A DNA stretch of 64,000 nucleotides from Gymnogyps californianus (GCF_018139145.2 NC_059487.1:5043792-5107791), one strand, 5' to 3'. Positions 13,957 to 26,200 are shown, counted from the first letter of the stretch. The notes: a model not told the origin generated them from the sequence alone. A program made the numbers and translations.

Positions 13957-13992
<36 letters not shown>
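13918..13992 (+). repeat. GTCCC-type repeat and 35-base poly(C)
   Basis: Several GTCCC-like units lead into an uninterrupted run of 35 C (13958-13992). On the minus strand this is a 35-base G run with strong potential for G-quadruplex, and on the plus strand for an i-motif. The polyproline open frame that crosses it is an artefact of the tract. The true length may be uncertain because such homopolymers are difficult to sequence. Confidence 0.9.
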
Positions 13993-13994
<2 letters not shown>

Positions 13995-15390
13995 CCTTTT
14001 GGAACCAGAAATTAGAAATGATATGTCAAGAATTGAAACCTATAACTACAGAAAATCTTTTTCGCCTCAGATTCACACTGAAAAAGTTGATCTGATTGTA
14101 CCCTAGAGTTTTCATGATCTGAAGGCAAATAAAAATAGGTTGTATGGGTTTTGTTGGTTTTGTTTTTATCCATCTTGAGGTATTTGCAGCTACCTCAGGC
14201 TCCATAAAAAGTTAGGATGCCCAATTTTTGCATTTTGAAGTATTGCAGTACAGTCAATGTCTTTGAGGATCGACAGCACAGAGGTGCAGGGATAAAGAGG
14301 GCACATGCGAAGCAAGAAAAGCAGGGAGCAGAGATGAATGTGGAACCTGCATCTACTAGATCTTAGCTGGGCTCCTGAACCACAAAGCTAAATAGCCATC
14401 TGTCTCGTAATGATTGCTCCCAGAGACAGACTTTCCCTGAAAATCTCTTTCCAACACCATCTAATAGGCAAGGCTTATTTCAGAATTTTATTCCAGCTCA
14501 TTTAAGTTTAGGGACCTTCCCCGTTGCTCATTAATCTCAAGGAAAAATGCAGATGAGAGAAGTTCAGTCGGTGTGCAGCCACTCTAGATGAATCTAGGCA
14601 AGGTCTTTTCTTTCCTCCTGCTGGCTGAAGGTCAGGAGCCATGGCTGTATTAAAACACCTCAACAGAACAGTACCCAATTACACAGTCTCTTGTAAGGGC
14701 TGGAGATTGCGAGACCATTACTATTGGATGGGAAGAGCTGGATCTCCCCATAATTTGGTGGGAGATGAGAAATGATCAAAGAAAGCTGACTGGTGCTTGA
14801 AATGGAGTAGGGAAGGGATTTTTGCTTTTAATGAAACAGTAACGGCTGCTTTGTGATTCAGCCTGCCGCCCTCTCTTGAAAATAGTACAAAATTGTCCAT
14901 TAGTGGCACATAGCACTGCAATAAAACTTATGAAAATTATTTATTGCTACATCAAGCTGTATAGTTCCTTCTTATAAAGCAAGCTATAGCAGAAATGGGG
15001 TAAAGGCCAAGCATTTAGCATTTAGTTCCCAAATACTAAGGTCTTACCTAATATGAAATGTAACCTTTGCAATTAAGAGTAGAAGATAATGAAGTTTATG
15101 ACAGTCTTTATTTTTTCCCAGGGAAAGTTTGGCAGTCTGGGGCTGGCCACAAAGCAAGTAATCTCCAATTCATGCAAACCTCAGCTTTGCTGAGAAAAGC
15201 TTCATTCTTTTCTCAGAACATACCTATTAACCTTGCTTTCCTTCTTTTCGAGAGAGAAGTCCTTTCTTGCAGATGTTGCTGCATGGGAGTTTGTTGTTTG
15301 TGCAATCTAGGAGTGTCTCTCAATCAACCAGTCCTTGTCCCCTCGATGTCTGAGAGCTTCAGTAGGTAACGGCAGGTAGCTGATCGGATC
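13993..15390. other. Non-coding stretch, no gene seen
   Basis: No recognisable gene, RNA or repeat family. Short open frames near 14721-14921 (minus) and 15067-15369 (plus) have no domain features. The sequence is average for the window. Confidence 0.5.
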
Positions 15391-15462
15391 AGGCAAAAGC
15401 CTCCTCTTCCTGTGGTCAATGGGAATTTTGCTACTGACTTGTTAGAGCCAGGATTTCAGCCC
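15391..15462. repeat. Fossil quasi-palindromic repeat, copy 3
   Basis: GGTCAATGGGAATTTTG followed by CTACTGACTT and then GAGCCAGGATTTCAGCCC follows the order seen in the better copies: core, TTTTGCCA spacer, inverse core, CAGGATTTCACCC-like end. The first half is eroded. The family name is unknown to me. Confidence 0.45.
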
Positions 15463-17336
15463 TAATGTTCTCAAAGAGATATTGATTATACATGGTGGAA
15501 AACACAACAAGGTATTTTATCAGAAAAACAAGCACAAATGTGCAAATAAAAACACAGAGATAATAAAGGTCAAAGCTGTTTAATGGGCCTTCATAAAGTT
15601 ATGTACCACTTAAATCCTAATTATCTCCTATTTTGGGCATTTCAGTGGGATTTAATAAATAGGCTTGTGGAGAACCTCTGCATAGGGTTGAATTTCAACC
15701 TTCGCAAAGAAAATGGGAGGAGGTTAGTTTACATTAGGCATCTGTGTATTTTGTTCCCAAAGTAGCATTTAGGAAAATGGCCACAAACAGCACATGCTGT
15801 GTTATAGCTAGCAATTTAATCTGCAGGCACGAACATATAAAATCCACGATAGGATGAAGTTTGCATTGCTGCGAGTGTTGTATAATGGAAGTACTCACAA
15901 AAGCCAGGAGGCTGAGCAACAAGTGGCATTTCAAACCTCGGAGTTTACCACAGCCTCACATATTTTGTGTGATGGATATTTTTCTTAGGTTTCTTGTATT
16001 TCAAATGCTTTACTTATCGTGGAAACAACGGGGCTGCATTAGCATGGGTGGAGCTGAGTGGTGTTACTACAATGCAGAAAAAAAAATCAATTTATTCTGT
16101 GGCTTACAATTTATTTCATGGTTGGTGAAATATCAGTTTAAGTGATGATTATGTTACCCAAGTATGTGGTATACTGTCTCTGTGTCTAATATAAACAATT
16201 ACTGTATATGAGTTGCATGTGTGGTTATAATGTGACGGTGTGGTGTGGTACTGAGATTTTATCAGGTTTGGGCTGGTCACATTACTCACCAATTCAGACT
16301 TTCCCTTTGGTCAAAATCTTAATATCTATGCAGGTCATCCCAAATGAATGTGAGCAAAACCTTTACACCACAGGTCTATCATCATATATTCCACTGTTGG
16401 CACATATTGAATAGGCATATTATAGACTCGGTGTTTGCCGAGTCCTTAAAAGCAATTGTGGGACTCTACCTGGAAGGGTTGACTTCTTCATTGTCAAAAG
16501 TCACGTGGAACAAACTGCTGAGAAAAAAAAAAAAAAGATAATTTCTTTAAGAATCTCCGGATAGTATTTCTTTATTGTGTAATAGCTTGGTGATTCTCTG
16601 TGTCATCTCAAGATTTTTTGGCAATGCAGGCATAAGTAGTTTGAGCTCATTGAAAGTGAACAGAGAATTCGCTCTGTTCAGTAGCGGATTTAGGTCACAA
16701 GATACCGGACTCTAAACCTACCACTTTCTGGGCTAATCCTGCCATCCTTGTAATCCGTTTTCTGAATTTGTACCATGGAAAAATTAGTTTCAGAATTGCA
16801 AAATGTGGAAAATAAAAGTGCTTCTACTTGTTTCAACCTCGTTCCTGGATCCTAGTAATGCATTTGGAGTTGTAGGGTCAAAGACTGGAGGTGGGGTGCC
16901 TCCGTGCTTAGCCTGTAAAGGCAGGAAGAAGTGCTGTCAAACCCTGACTGTGGCGATGTGCTCCCAAAGACTCTTCCCTCCCCTGGCGCGGTGTTTGGCA
17001 GGCTAACAGCCAGCCAGGCTGACCCTGACGGGAGATCTGGGTTGGGTATGAAAAGTGGCCCCGTCGCAAAGTCTCTGAAAATAGTCAAAGCTCTGTTTCT
17101 GGTTGGTTAGGGGAGGAAGGAAAGAGAAAGGGATAGGACAGTTTTCCGTTCCTAGCAGGCAGACAAGTGTTACTATTTTAACATGGCATTTCAGTCTTGC
17201 CTCTTCCTCAAGTTCCCTCCCCCCATTCTCCCTTCAGCTTTAATATCTAGGTTTGTCTGATTTTAAACTGGGTTATTTGAATGTCAAACTTTCAATAACA
17301 CTTTAATAGAGGTGTCCATTAACCCATGCTAAATTA
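15463..17336. other. Non-coding stretch, no gene seen
   Basis: No gene recognised. It includes a 14-base A run (16523-16536). The segment at 16850-17090 is somewhat richer in GC and CpG than its surroundings and has overlapping open frames on both strands, but without family features or convincing splice sites. Confidence 0.5.
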
Positions 17337-17610
17337 CAGCAGAACATCTCTGGAAATACATGTGACATCCACATGAATACCAAATGAATTCATTAGGATC
17401 AGCGCTATTACAATGAATACCAAATGAAACCCACAATGATGGGGACATCATCTTTCTCTGAATAATCGACAGCGTTCCTTTGGCACTAGTCAAACACATC
17501 AGCTGTTTGTTTCCACTGATGAGAGGTGGCAGTCTAGGTTTTGGTTAGATAAACAAATGATGACACCAGTAATCACTTAGTTGGTGGCTGTAATGCTTAA
17601 TAATCACATC
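17337..17610. other. Possible conserved non-coding element
   Basis: The stretch is free of simple repeats and holds a perfect 16-bp direct repeat (17373-17388 and 17413-17428, 40 bp apart) plus several ATTA and AATAAT cores of homeodomain type. Codons are interrupted in all frames. The texture resembles vertebrate conserved non-coding elements, but conservation cannot be measured from one sequence, so this is a suggestion only. Confidence 0.3.
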
Positions 17611-20510
17611 CTGATAGCATGCATACTAGAAGCAGTGCTGCACTTTTTATGCATAATGAATCCCAAACACTTCATAAAAGGTGGTAACTTTCTTTGACCA
17701 CTGAATATATTATTTATACAAGTGCTCCATTCCCTTCCCCCTCCCACCCTTGGAGATCCTTTTAAATTTTTTTTTATCATGTAGAATACACTGGTAGCAC
17801 ATCTTAGACTATGAGGTCTCTTCTTATACATAATTTATAAAACAATTTACAAGTGATTTATTTTTAGCAGTAAGATAAAACATGGTGTGAAGGGTTTTGC
17901 CAACAGAGAGATAGACGGTTTGGGAGTAATACTTGTGGAGGAGCCTGGGGTCAAATGAATTTTATTTTTGTTTTCCCCTGAGGTGAACCTTAAGGAGACT
18001 GCTTTTGCACTCGTTTATGTAGTGCACTAAATACACACTTCCCTAAAATTGGATGAAGTTGTATGGCACCATGTTTTAGATGGCCTTGAAAAATATCCTT
18101 TAACTGAACATGCGGGTAGTTAATTTTGTTGATAGATACAGTAAGGGTGTCCTTTCCAGATGCTGTCTGGTTTAGTGACTGGCTCTTTCTGGCTGAAGCC
18201 CCCACTGAGTGGTGGAGCTGCTGATGTCCACACAGATGATGTCAAACTCAAGTTTATAATATACAACTCGTTGATGAGAGGAAGGATTGTGTTATCTCCT
18301 CTCTCCCAGGAGATGGCAGTGTTTAAGAGCATTAGCAGAACATCTTGCACGTCATTAACCTCGCATCCTTGCACCAACCCTGGTTCTCAACAATCAGTAA
18401 TTCACGAATATCATGGTAGTAGTCTAATGGAAGAAGAAATATGGGTTGACCCAAGGATGGAGAGAGGGCTGTGTTGCAGCAGAACCTCTTTATGTCAGCT
18501 GTGGTGGTCTTTGATTTGAATTAGTTACTGTTTTGGGCTTGTGTGTAGCAAGATGTTCAAAGATATTGACCTTGTAGCTTTGCTTTTGTCCCAGCCTGCA
18601 GCTGTGCGTACTGCAATAGGAAAATCCGTCTAACTGGCTTTCTCTTATACTAGATCTTATTTCACATCAGCCATGGCTTTCTGGAAAAATACAAAGTCCA
18701 TTTCTACAGGGACCTTGCCTCGGAGCGCTGGTAGCCAGCATAGTACAAAATGTAATGAGCGTCAGTGACAACACGTGCTTATCCGATAACCATTGAATGA
18801 GGTTCTAGCCTTCTCTTTCCCAGTTTCTTCAAAGAGATGTCAGGAGAAGTTGCCAGTCCTCATTGGCTATGTAGAAATACTGGTCAAAACCGATCCCTGC
18901 CTGCTGGGATCACCAACTGGTGGCTTTCAAAATTGAAGCTATAGGCTGGGTTTTACAGCATCACAGATTGCACAGGCATTTGTAACTCTGCGATATGCCA
19001 CCTAACCAGCATGCTGGTACTCTGCTGGAATGCTTAGAGAGCTTTTTAACATCTGCTTTGTACGTGACTGTATAAGACAATGGAGGACAAGACTCCAAAT
19101 CTCCAGTCTCTGTTCTTCATGTAACAGACTGAGCTGGTTCTGACTTTTGGCATTTATGCAGCAGAGCTGGGGAAATGTGTAGCTACTGCGGGCTTCCAGG
19201 TAGGATCGAGCCACTGGCACTTGTGTGCCTAGAGGGAACATCCTCCTGGAAGGTCATCTGAAAGGGTAAACATACTGCTACTTAACCAGAGCAGTGCCCA
19301 TAGTTGTGCTATGTCCCGACACTGAAATGACTGTGACATAAGAGGACAGTGCAGAGATTGGGGACATTCAGCCATTTTTGGGGGTCAGGTTGAAAAAGCC
19401 CGAGGAAGAAGCTGGAAGCACAGTCTGGCCTATTCTGGGCTATTCTGGGGTCTGCCTTACTGCAGAATTCCTTTCACCCTCTCCATTCCTCGGTGTGGCT
19501 CACCCTGCGCTCCTGGGCTATCAACCGAGGTCTCTGTTGTGCAGTCCTGGCCTTGAAATGGTTCAGCCTTCCAACTCCTAGGGAACTAATTTCCTGCTAA
19601 TCTATTTGTTTAAAATTAGTATCTACAAAGTTAACTCCTTGAACAGCCCGGACTTTGATTTGGGGAGACTGGGGACATACACCTTGGAAAACTGTAAATG
19701 CAAGCACTGCTTTCCTTTGCATCCAGAATTCAACGGAGCTGTCAGATAACACATGAGAGATGGTTAATAATAAATTAAAAACATGGCAGCCACGGGGAAA
19801 CCGCATCTCTCCCCTCCCCCCAAACTCTCCCTCTCTTTTGCTTTTTTCCTACCCCATGGGCTTAATCAGCATCAAAGAGTAACAAATCCAATAAAATGTT
19901 TCCCTGAGCCAGGAACCAGCCTGAACTGGATACACGCACACACACCAGCCTGCCTCTCTCTCCCCCTGACTGCCAGCCCCTTTGCAAAACAGCTGACAGT
20001 CGAGGTGAAGATAGAACAAAGGAAGAGATGGGGAATGGTAAATCACAGAGACACCCCCCATCTCTCATCTGGCGTTAGAGAGCTCTAATAGTCCTCCTGT
20101 GCTTTTAGGCTACCAGTTCAGAAAGAGCTTTTCCGGCTCCTGACTTGGTTTTTATCCCACTAAGATCAGAGATTCAGGGGGAGGGAATGAAAAGGGGAAA
20201 GCTTACATTTGTTTCTACTGATTTCTCCCCTTTTTAAAACAGAATTCAAACAAAAGCAGTTCTGACAAATTGCAGCGGGCCATAGGTACACTTCTGATGG
20301 CTTTATGGCCGTGATGATCCACAAACACCCACCAGCGCCTTGCTCAGCTGAGAGTGAGCGATGCTGTGCCGGGAGCGCTGCCAGGACCTGGCGAGGGTCC
20401 ATGCGGTGGCCCCCACCCCACCCATGCAGCTTCCTCCTGTGCAGGGACATCTCTTTTCAGAGCTGGGGAAGATGTAGGTCACTCCTGAGCAGAAGGAGAA
20501 GATGGTATTG
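17611..20510. other. Non-coding stretch with polypyrimidine tract
   Basis: No gene is recognised. The 119-codon plus-strand frame at 18160-18519 is matched by an overlapping frame on the other strand (18120-18377) and has no known domain. A pyrimidine-rich tract (about 19801-19848) is followed by unique sequence to 20090 that lacks repeats and could be a regulatory element. A GC-richer patch lies at 20300-20420. Confidence 0.5.
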
Positions 20511-20596
20511 GGCTGGATCTTCAGGGGTAAAAATTGACATGGGTGTATTTGAAGTCAATGGGCTGACATTGCTTTTCCGTGGCTGAAGATTCAGCC
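20511..20596. repeat. Fossil inverted-repeat element, copy 4
   Basis: GGCTGGATCTTCAG (20511-20524) and CTGAAGATTCAGCC (20583-20596) are inverted repeats matching at 13 of 14 positions. Between them is an exact GAAGTCAATGGGCTGACATTG version of the family core. At 86 bp from arm to arm this copy shows terminal inverted repeats best, which argues for a miniature DNA-transposon-like origin. No flanking duplication could be recognised. Confidence 0.6.
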
Positions 20597-20849
20597 TAAG
20601 GTATCCACCTGTCTAACAGCAGTGTGCGAGTACTCCAGTAGCGCTTATGGCACCAGGAGATTACAAAAAAATTTAAAAAAGGGTTAGCAGGAAGAACTAA
20701 GGAGAACGTAGCCTCAGCAAGTTCTTCATTCTGTGCTGCTCTTTGTGGATCGCTGCTCTGGGTATGTCTGTGTCCCCCGAAGCTGTAATATCTAAGCACT
20801 TCCTAGTTATTAATATTGTAAGCGCATCTTCTCCATAGCCTTGGAGAGA

Positions 20850-20980
20850 GAGTTGCCATCATTTCTGTCTTAGAGATGAAAACTGGAGCACAGAGGAAGG
20901 AAGATTTTGCTTATGGCCATGCAGAAAAGCCTATGGCAGAGTTAAGAAATGAATCCACATAACTCAAACTCTGCTATGTC
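20850..20980 (-). mobile_element. MIR-like SINE fossil
   Basis: The plus strand follows the reverse complement of the MIR consensus as I remember it. It has CATCATTTCTGTCTTAGAGATGAAAACTGGAGCACAGAGG, then a diverged equivalent of the GACTTGCCCAAGGTCACACAG block, then TGGCAGAGTTAAGAAATGAATCC. MIR is an ancient tRNA-derived CORE-SINE present in mammals and at low copy in birds. The copy is heavily diverged and inactive. An independent low-complexity match is possible. Confidence 0.55.
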
Positions 20981-22298
20981 GGATCATAGCTGGGAGAACG
21001 TCCTTGCCTTTGGCCTGTCTGTGTGAGCTGTAACACTTTCAGGTGAGTTCAGGCATCAAGTCTGCTCTGTGCTGAGTCCAACTTTCTAAACCTGCTGTTC
21101 TATGCTAGAGTGTAACCGTGCGAAAGGTAGAGATTTCAAGTAGCTGACAGACAGCTCTGTCTGCCAGTGTAATGGACATCTGGACAGGGAGCACTTTATA
21201 ACTCAAAAGGTTTGACTTAGCCTTCTAAGCGAGACAGACTGGCTGTGCATTTTGCTTGTGCATATGTCTTTCAAATGAGATCCCAAAAACCTGATCCTGT
21301 TTGATGTACATCACAAGAAAGATCCCTTGGCATTTTTCGTAAGAATAGATATTCTTCTGCATTTCCTGTTCTATAATAATTCTTCCTGTGTGTAGCTGTG
21401 CTATGGGTGCTGTCACCCTCCTTAATAGCTGTCTCCCAACAGATAGCTACTCTGCGAGTGAAAATTGCTCTGTTTGGACAGGCAAGGTGTAGGATAAGAG
21501 GAGCCTGCGGCTTCTGTGCTGACCCACTGTATAGGGCTGTATCACATCTATTGAATACACAGTATTAGTCATGAGAGGCACTGTAGGAGGTTGAGGTGGG
21601 CTGCTGATGAAGTAATTCTACCATAGCACTAGAAAATATTATCCATCTTAGAGAGAAAGTGCCTTGGATACACTTTCTCTGTAAGGAGGCGCAGGTCTCC
21701 CCTGTGAGAAGCTGTAGCATGGCTGGCACTGTGAACTAGCCGGGCTTTAATGAATGAATTCTAAAACTACTGAAGAATTCCTATGGAAATACAGACGGCA
21801 TCCGCATTATGGCCATAATTAATTAACCAATCAATTATCATGATGAATGTTATTTTAATGAATCAGTTTCAAATCATTTTCAGTTCCTGTGGTTTTCATT
21901 GGGAGCACATTAATCACAGCAGACTCTTTGGGTTGCAGAGGAATGTAGGATGTAAATCCAAGACCTGAGTACATCTTTAACAGAGGTGAGCCAGATTCTC
22001 AGCGATCAGATCCAGATGCAGGTACAGAAAGCTATCCTGAAGGTCAGAGGCTCTTCAGATTTGGAAAAATAGTACTGGCACGTTATAGCGATTGGCCCAA
22101 AGCATGAAACAAGCAGATCTGAAATGACCCAGGACTGGGATGGGATTTCAAACACTTTCAGATATGGACTTTTCTGATAATTCTCTTTATACTGGGAAGA
22201 AGGTAAAATAATGCATAGTAACTGCTTGTGAAATGTTGTATCAGCCATACCAGTCTTGGTTTTTTTGGGTTTATTTGGTTTGGTTTTTTTCCTGATGT
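20981..22298. other. Non-coding stretch with homeodomain-type motifs
   Basis: No gene is recognised. At 21775-21925 the sequence is repeat-free and contains TAATTAATTAA (21816-21826), CCAAT (21827-21831) and CAATTATCA (21832-21840), followed by further AATGAAT cores. This resembles a developmental enhancer or conserved element, but that is inference. A T/G-rich tract (about 22258-22291) abuts the 3' end of the CR1 copy. Confidence 0.45.
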
Positions 22299-23243
22299 TA
22301 GAATACATAGAATGGTTTGGGTTGAAAGGGACCTTAAAGATCATCTAGTTCCAACCCCCCTGCCATGGGCAGGGACACCTTCCACTAGACCAGGTTGCTC
22401 GAAGCCCCGTCCAGCCTGGCCTTAAACACTTCCAGGGATGGGGCAGCCACAACCTCTCTGGGCAACCTGTTCCAGTGCCTCACCACCCTCACAGTGAAGA
22501 ACTTCTTCCTTACATCTAATCTAAATCTACCCTCTTTCAGTTTAAAGCCATTACCCCTTGTCCTATCACTACATGCCCTTGTAAAAAGTCCCTCTCTGGC
22601 TTTCTTGGAGGCCCCCTTTAGGTACTGGAAGGCTGCTATAAGGTGTCCCCGGAGCCTTCTCTTCTCCAGGCTGAACAACCCCAGTTCTCTCAGCCTGTCT
22701 TCATAGGAGACGTGCTCCAGCCCTCTGATCACCTTTGTCGTCCTCCTCTGGACTCACTCCAACAGGTCGATGTCCTTCTTACGTTGGGGGTCCCAGAGCT
22801 GAACGGAGTACTCCAGGTGGGCTCTCACGAGAGTGGAGTAGAGGGGGAGAATCACCTCCCTTGACCTGCTGGTCACGCTTCTTTTGATGCAGCCCAGGAT
22901 ACAGTTGGCTTTCTGGGTTGCAAACGCATATTGCTGGGTCATGTTGAGCTTCTCATCAACCAACACCCCCAAGTCCTCCTCAGGGCTGCTCTCAATCCAT
23001 TCTCTGCCCAGCCTGTATTTGTGCTTGGGATTGTCCCAACCCATGTGCAGGACCTTGTACTTGGCCATGTTGAACTTCATGAGGCTCACACGGGCCCAAC
23101 TTTTAAGCCTGTCAAGGTCCCTCTGGACGGCATCCCTTCCCTCCAGCGTGTCAACTGCACCACACAGCCTGGTGTCGTCAGCAAACTTGCTGAGGGAGCA
23201 CTCAATCCCACTGTCCGTGTCACTGACAAAGATGTTAAACAGA
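22299..23243 (-). mobile_element. CR1 LINE, 5'-truncated copy
   Basis: This is a chicken-repeat-1 family non-LTR retrotransposon read on the minus strand. Its 3' end is at 22299, where the minus strand ends in the typical octamer form ATTCTATG followed by TATTCTA. The 3' untranslated part (22299-22384) contains the familiar GGTTGGAACTAGATGATCTT block. The 5' end is truncated near 23243, where similarity to the reverse transcriptase region stops, as is usual for CR1. No target duplication is evident, which is also typical. It is inactive because most of the element, including the endonuclease region, is missing. Confidence 0.95.
22385..23243 (-). pseudogene. CR1 ORF2 remnant, RT palm to C-terminus
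   Basis: About 286 codons remain of the CR1 ORF2 polyprotein, which normally carries an endonuclease and a reverse transcriptase that copies the element's RNA at the target site. The frame opens at the truncation with LFNIFVSD and carries the catalytic FADD motif (minus strand, 23174-23185). It continues through [35 protein letters not shown] and [16 protein letters not shown], and ends at SNLV with a TAG at 22385-22387. One in-frame TGA at 22754-22756 breaks it where the family usually has arginine (CGA); this looks like CpG decay. No frameshift is needed. The endonuclease and N-terminal RT motifs are absent. Confidence 0.93.
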
Positions 23244-26200
23244 TTAGGATTCTTGTAGATTTGTATAAATACAATTGACTTTGGTGATGCTGCACAGGAG
23301 AAGTGGCTGTCTGAACGGAACCATTTGAGGGACTGGGGTTAAATCTGGAAAGGCCGTTCTTGAATGTCTGCTTGGACATTGCACTTATTTTCAGTTTAGT
23401 ATTCATTTACTCCTCTGGACAGCTTGCATGGTTCTACCATCTCCAAATGCTTCCAAACAGTGTGATCAACAGAAGCACCAATTTAAGTTAATGATTAGAC
23501 TTAAACCCTTGGATGTAACATCTTTATTTAACTGAGGTGTTGCCAAAACTCACTGATTGCTCCTGGAATTAGCCAGAAGGCATATGACTGAGTTTGGGTG
23601 TTTTGTACAGCTATGCCTAAAGCTCCTTGGAGTTAGAGCTGCTACAGGGAAGTGTAATAGATATATCACAACACCCATGGCACTGATGTGGAACGACACA
23701 GGGAGCACAGGCTTTTCTACTGCAGGAAACAGTGGATTTGTGATGTGGCTGGGGATTTTTTTCTTTTTTCTTTTTTTTTTTTTTTTTTTGTAATGAAGAG
23801 ATAGCTTAAAAAAACCCAAAAGTAGTAGGGAGGGTTGACATGAAGTCTTGGGAGAAAAAAATTCTGAACCGGTTTGAGGACATTGATAGGCTCTGCATTT
23901 CAGGGCGTTGTACTGAATGAAGAGAATCAAAATGGGAAAAAACCTAAACCAGTTAGAAAATATGTGAAGTAATCCACAATGTCAAGCTTAAGCCTGAGGT
24001 AGTTTTATAGCGTATGTAACCATATAAGCATTAATTTAGGAATTGATCTCTGCAATGTACCTATTATAAATGGCTTATTTCACTTGCAGCTAAGAAATGC
24101 ACAGATACCCCTCTTGCATAGCGGAGGGAACCTGCTCATCACGGGATGGAGTTTGTATATTTTATGACATTATTTCTACTCACCTTGTTGGTGTAGCAGG
24201 TTGGAATGCAGTAAGAAGAGGTATCTTTAATGAGTTTAATGGCATGGGTAGATAGACATCACTGGAAACTTTTTTGTAAACGCAGATATTATAGTTCAGA
24301 TAATATGTTTGTCTTTAGTGTTTATTATATGTTGCAGTCTAAAAGGCACAGTTTTGGCAAATGTGAGCCTGATATTTGTTTCTTAAAGCTATACAGAAGT
24401 ATCTGTTGACTTTTGGAAGCCCTTGGAAACCCCTGTCTTCTGATGGGATGTGGGCACCCAATTCATGTAACAAATACAAAAGCTTGTGAGTAGTCCTGAC
24501 ATGGCTATATTAAAAAATGTGGGGAAATATTTGTGGGATATTTTTTGGAGTCTTTATACTGCTTTACTGGCAATCACATGAATTTTATATCTGTCATGAA
24601 ATCTCCTGACATTTCCACCAATATGTTGCAAGGAGGTCATTAGAACAATTACTGAGATGTGGGAAAAGAAGTAGCATTCCATAGCATCAATTGCCAGCAC
24701 TGCCATCTCTAAGCAATTAAAAACCATGAGAACAAAAATTTGATGTTTTTCTGGACTGTGTATCAATAGGGTGCACTCACATTTGTTTTTGAGGTTTTCT
24801 GCACTGCTATAGCACTAGACTTATGTTCTTGAAAAAGATGAAGTTGTTTTGGAAAAATTAGTCAATTGAAAAATCTCAAGGAAACTTTTTTCATCCATTA
24901 GAACTTGCTGACTTGATATGTTTAAAGATTTTTATAGAAACTATTCAGTTTTGAGAACTTCCCATGGGAAACAAACAACTTTTGTTAGAAATCAGTTTCT
25001 TTTCTGAGGTTCCATCAGATTTTGTTTCAATTACTTGTGAACCTGAAGCAAAGAGTCAGTCCAGTCCAATAGTCGCAGTTGCCTAAGTCACTGGCCTGGC
25101 TAGCTCAGGTGGGCTAAAGAGGAGCGAGTGTGGCTGGGAACATCATCCTGATGTAGGGCGCTGGAGCTGGGGGGGAATGGTGTTTCTGGGCTCGTAGCTC
25201 CTCACCCGTCTGACATATTGCCAGCGACCCACGGGTTTCGTGGGCTTTTGGATCTCGGAGGTCTTTAATTGCCAAATGGCTGCAACAGATTTGCAAATGA
25301 ATGCGACTTTTCAGCACGGAGTGGTAATGGCAAAATTACTGAGATGCTGTTTCGCTCTTGCTTGGCAGTGACGGGCAACGCTGAAGCCAACGAAAATTTT
25401 GTCAGGCTTGTGCTGTAGCGACCAAGGCTGTTTCACTCGCTGTAGTCCTCTAGGAAGCTATTTAGACATCTGAGAGATCGTAATTCATTCTAGAAATGAC
25501 ACATTTCAATATTAAAGTTGAATTTTACTTCCATGACATGGAACTGATTTCTGACTCCAGATGGAAAAAATTCCCAAACTTAAATAATTGAACGGAGCTG
25601 ATATCTGGTTTCCTGACCAGCTCTATTTCTCGTGTGGCAATGAGCTAGAGTTCTTGAGAAAATCGTCAAGTATTGAAAGAACCGAGGAACGGGTGTATCG
25701 AAAGGCTCAGCCAGTCTACCACTGTCAGTAAGGCATGTAGGATTATTTCCCTGGAGACTCAGAGCAGAGCCTACTGACGGTGTGGCCGTTAATAAAACAG
25801 GAAAAACATTAGTGAGGTTTGTCCGAGACCTGCTTTGAGTTTGTGGAAACACCTTTTAGTCTTCCTGGATCCAAATGCATGATTTATTCCCCTTAAGTCC
25901 CCAATTTAGCGGAAAATAAACCAGACCAGGCTTTCCTCGCTCGGGTAAGGAATTTCAGTATGTTATGTTACCGGACCTTGGTTTTGGACTGTAGGAACAA
26001 GGATTAGTTTGTTGATCAGCGAGACTACATCTTCGTTGCCATACCTCTGCTTAAGGCCAGGTACGCCCACCCTTTTACCTGCCTGATTTTTTCACTCATG
26101 TGGGAGCATGAAGTTGATAGTCTGGACAAATAATAAAACTGCGTCTGGGTTGCACGGGATGGGGTCTGCGATGGGTCTGGGATCTCTTGTTTAGGCACGG

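Noticed and set aside
13850..14095. Polyproline open frame
   Set aside because: It is created by translation of the 35-base poly(C) tract.
18120..18519. Overlapping open frames on both strands
   Set aside because: No recognised domain and no reliable exon borders; treated as chance.
23086..23406. Apparent separate frame or frameshift at the 5' end of the CR1 copy
   Set aside because: It is a shadow frame. The true reverse transcriptase frame continues upstream without a shift and includes the FADD motif.
23550..23930. 126-codon minus-strand frame with a lysine and arginine run
   Set aside because: The run is the translation of a T-rich tract; the rest has no family likeness.
23990..24012. 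TGAGGTAGTTTTATAG, similar to the let-7 seed region
   Set aside because: Similarity ends after nine bases, and no hairpin partner is found nearby.
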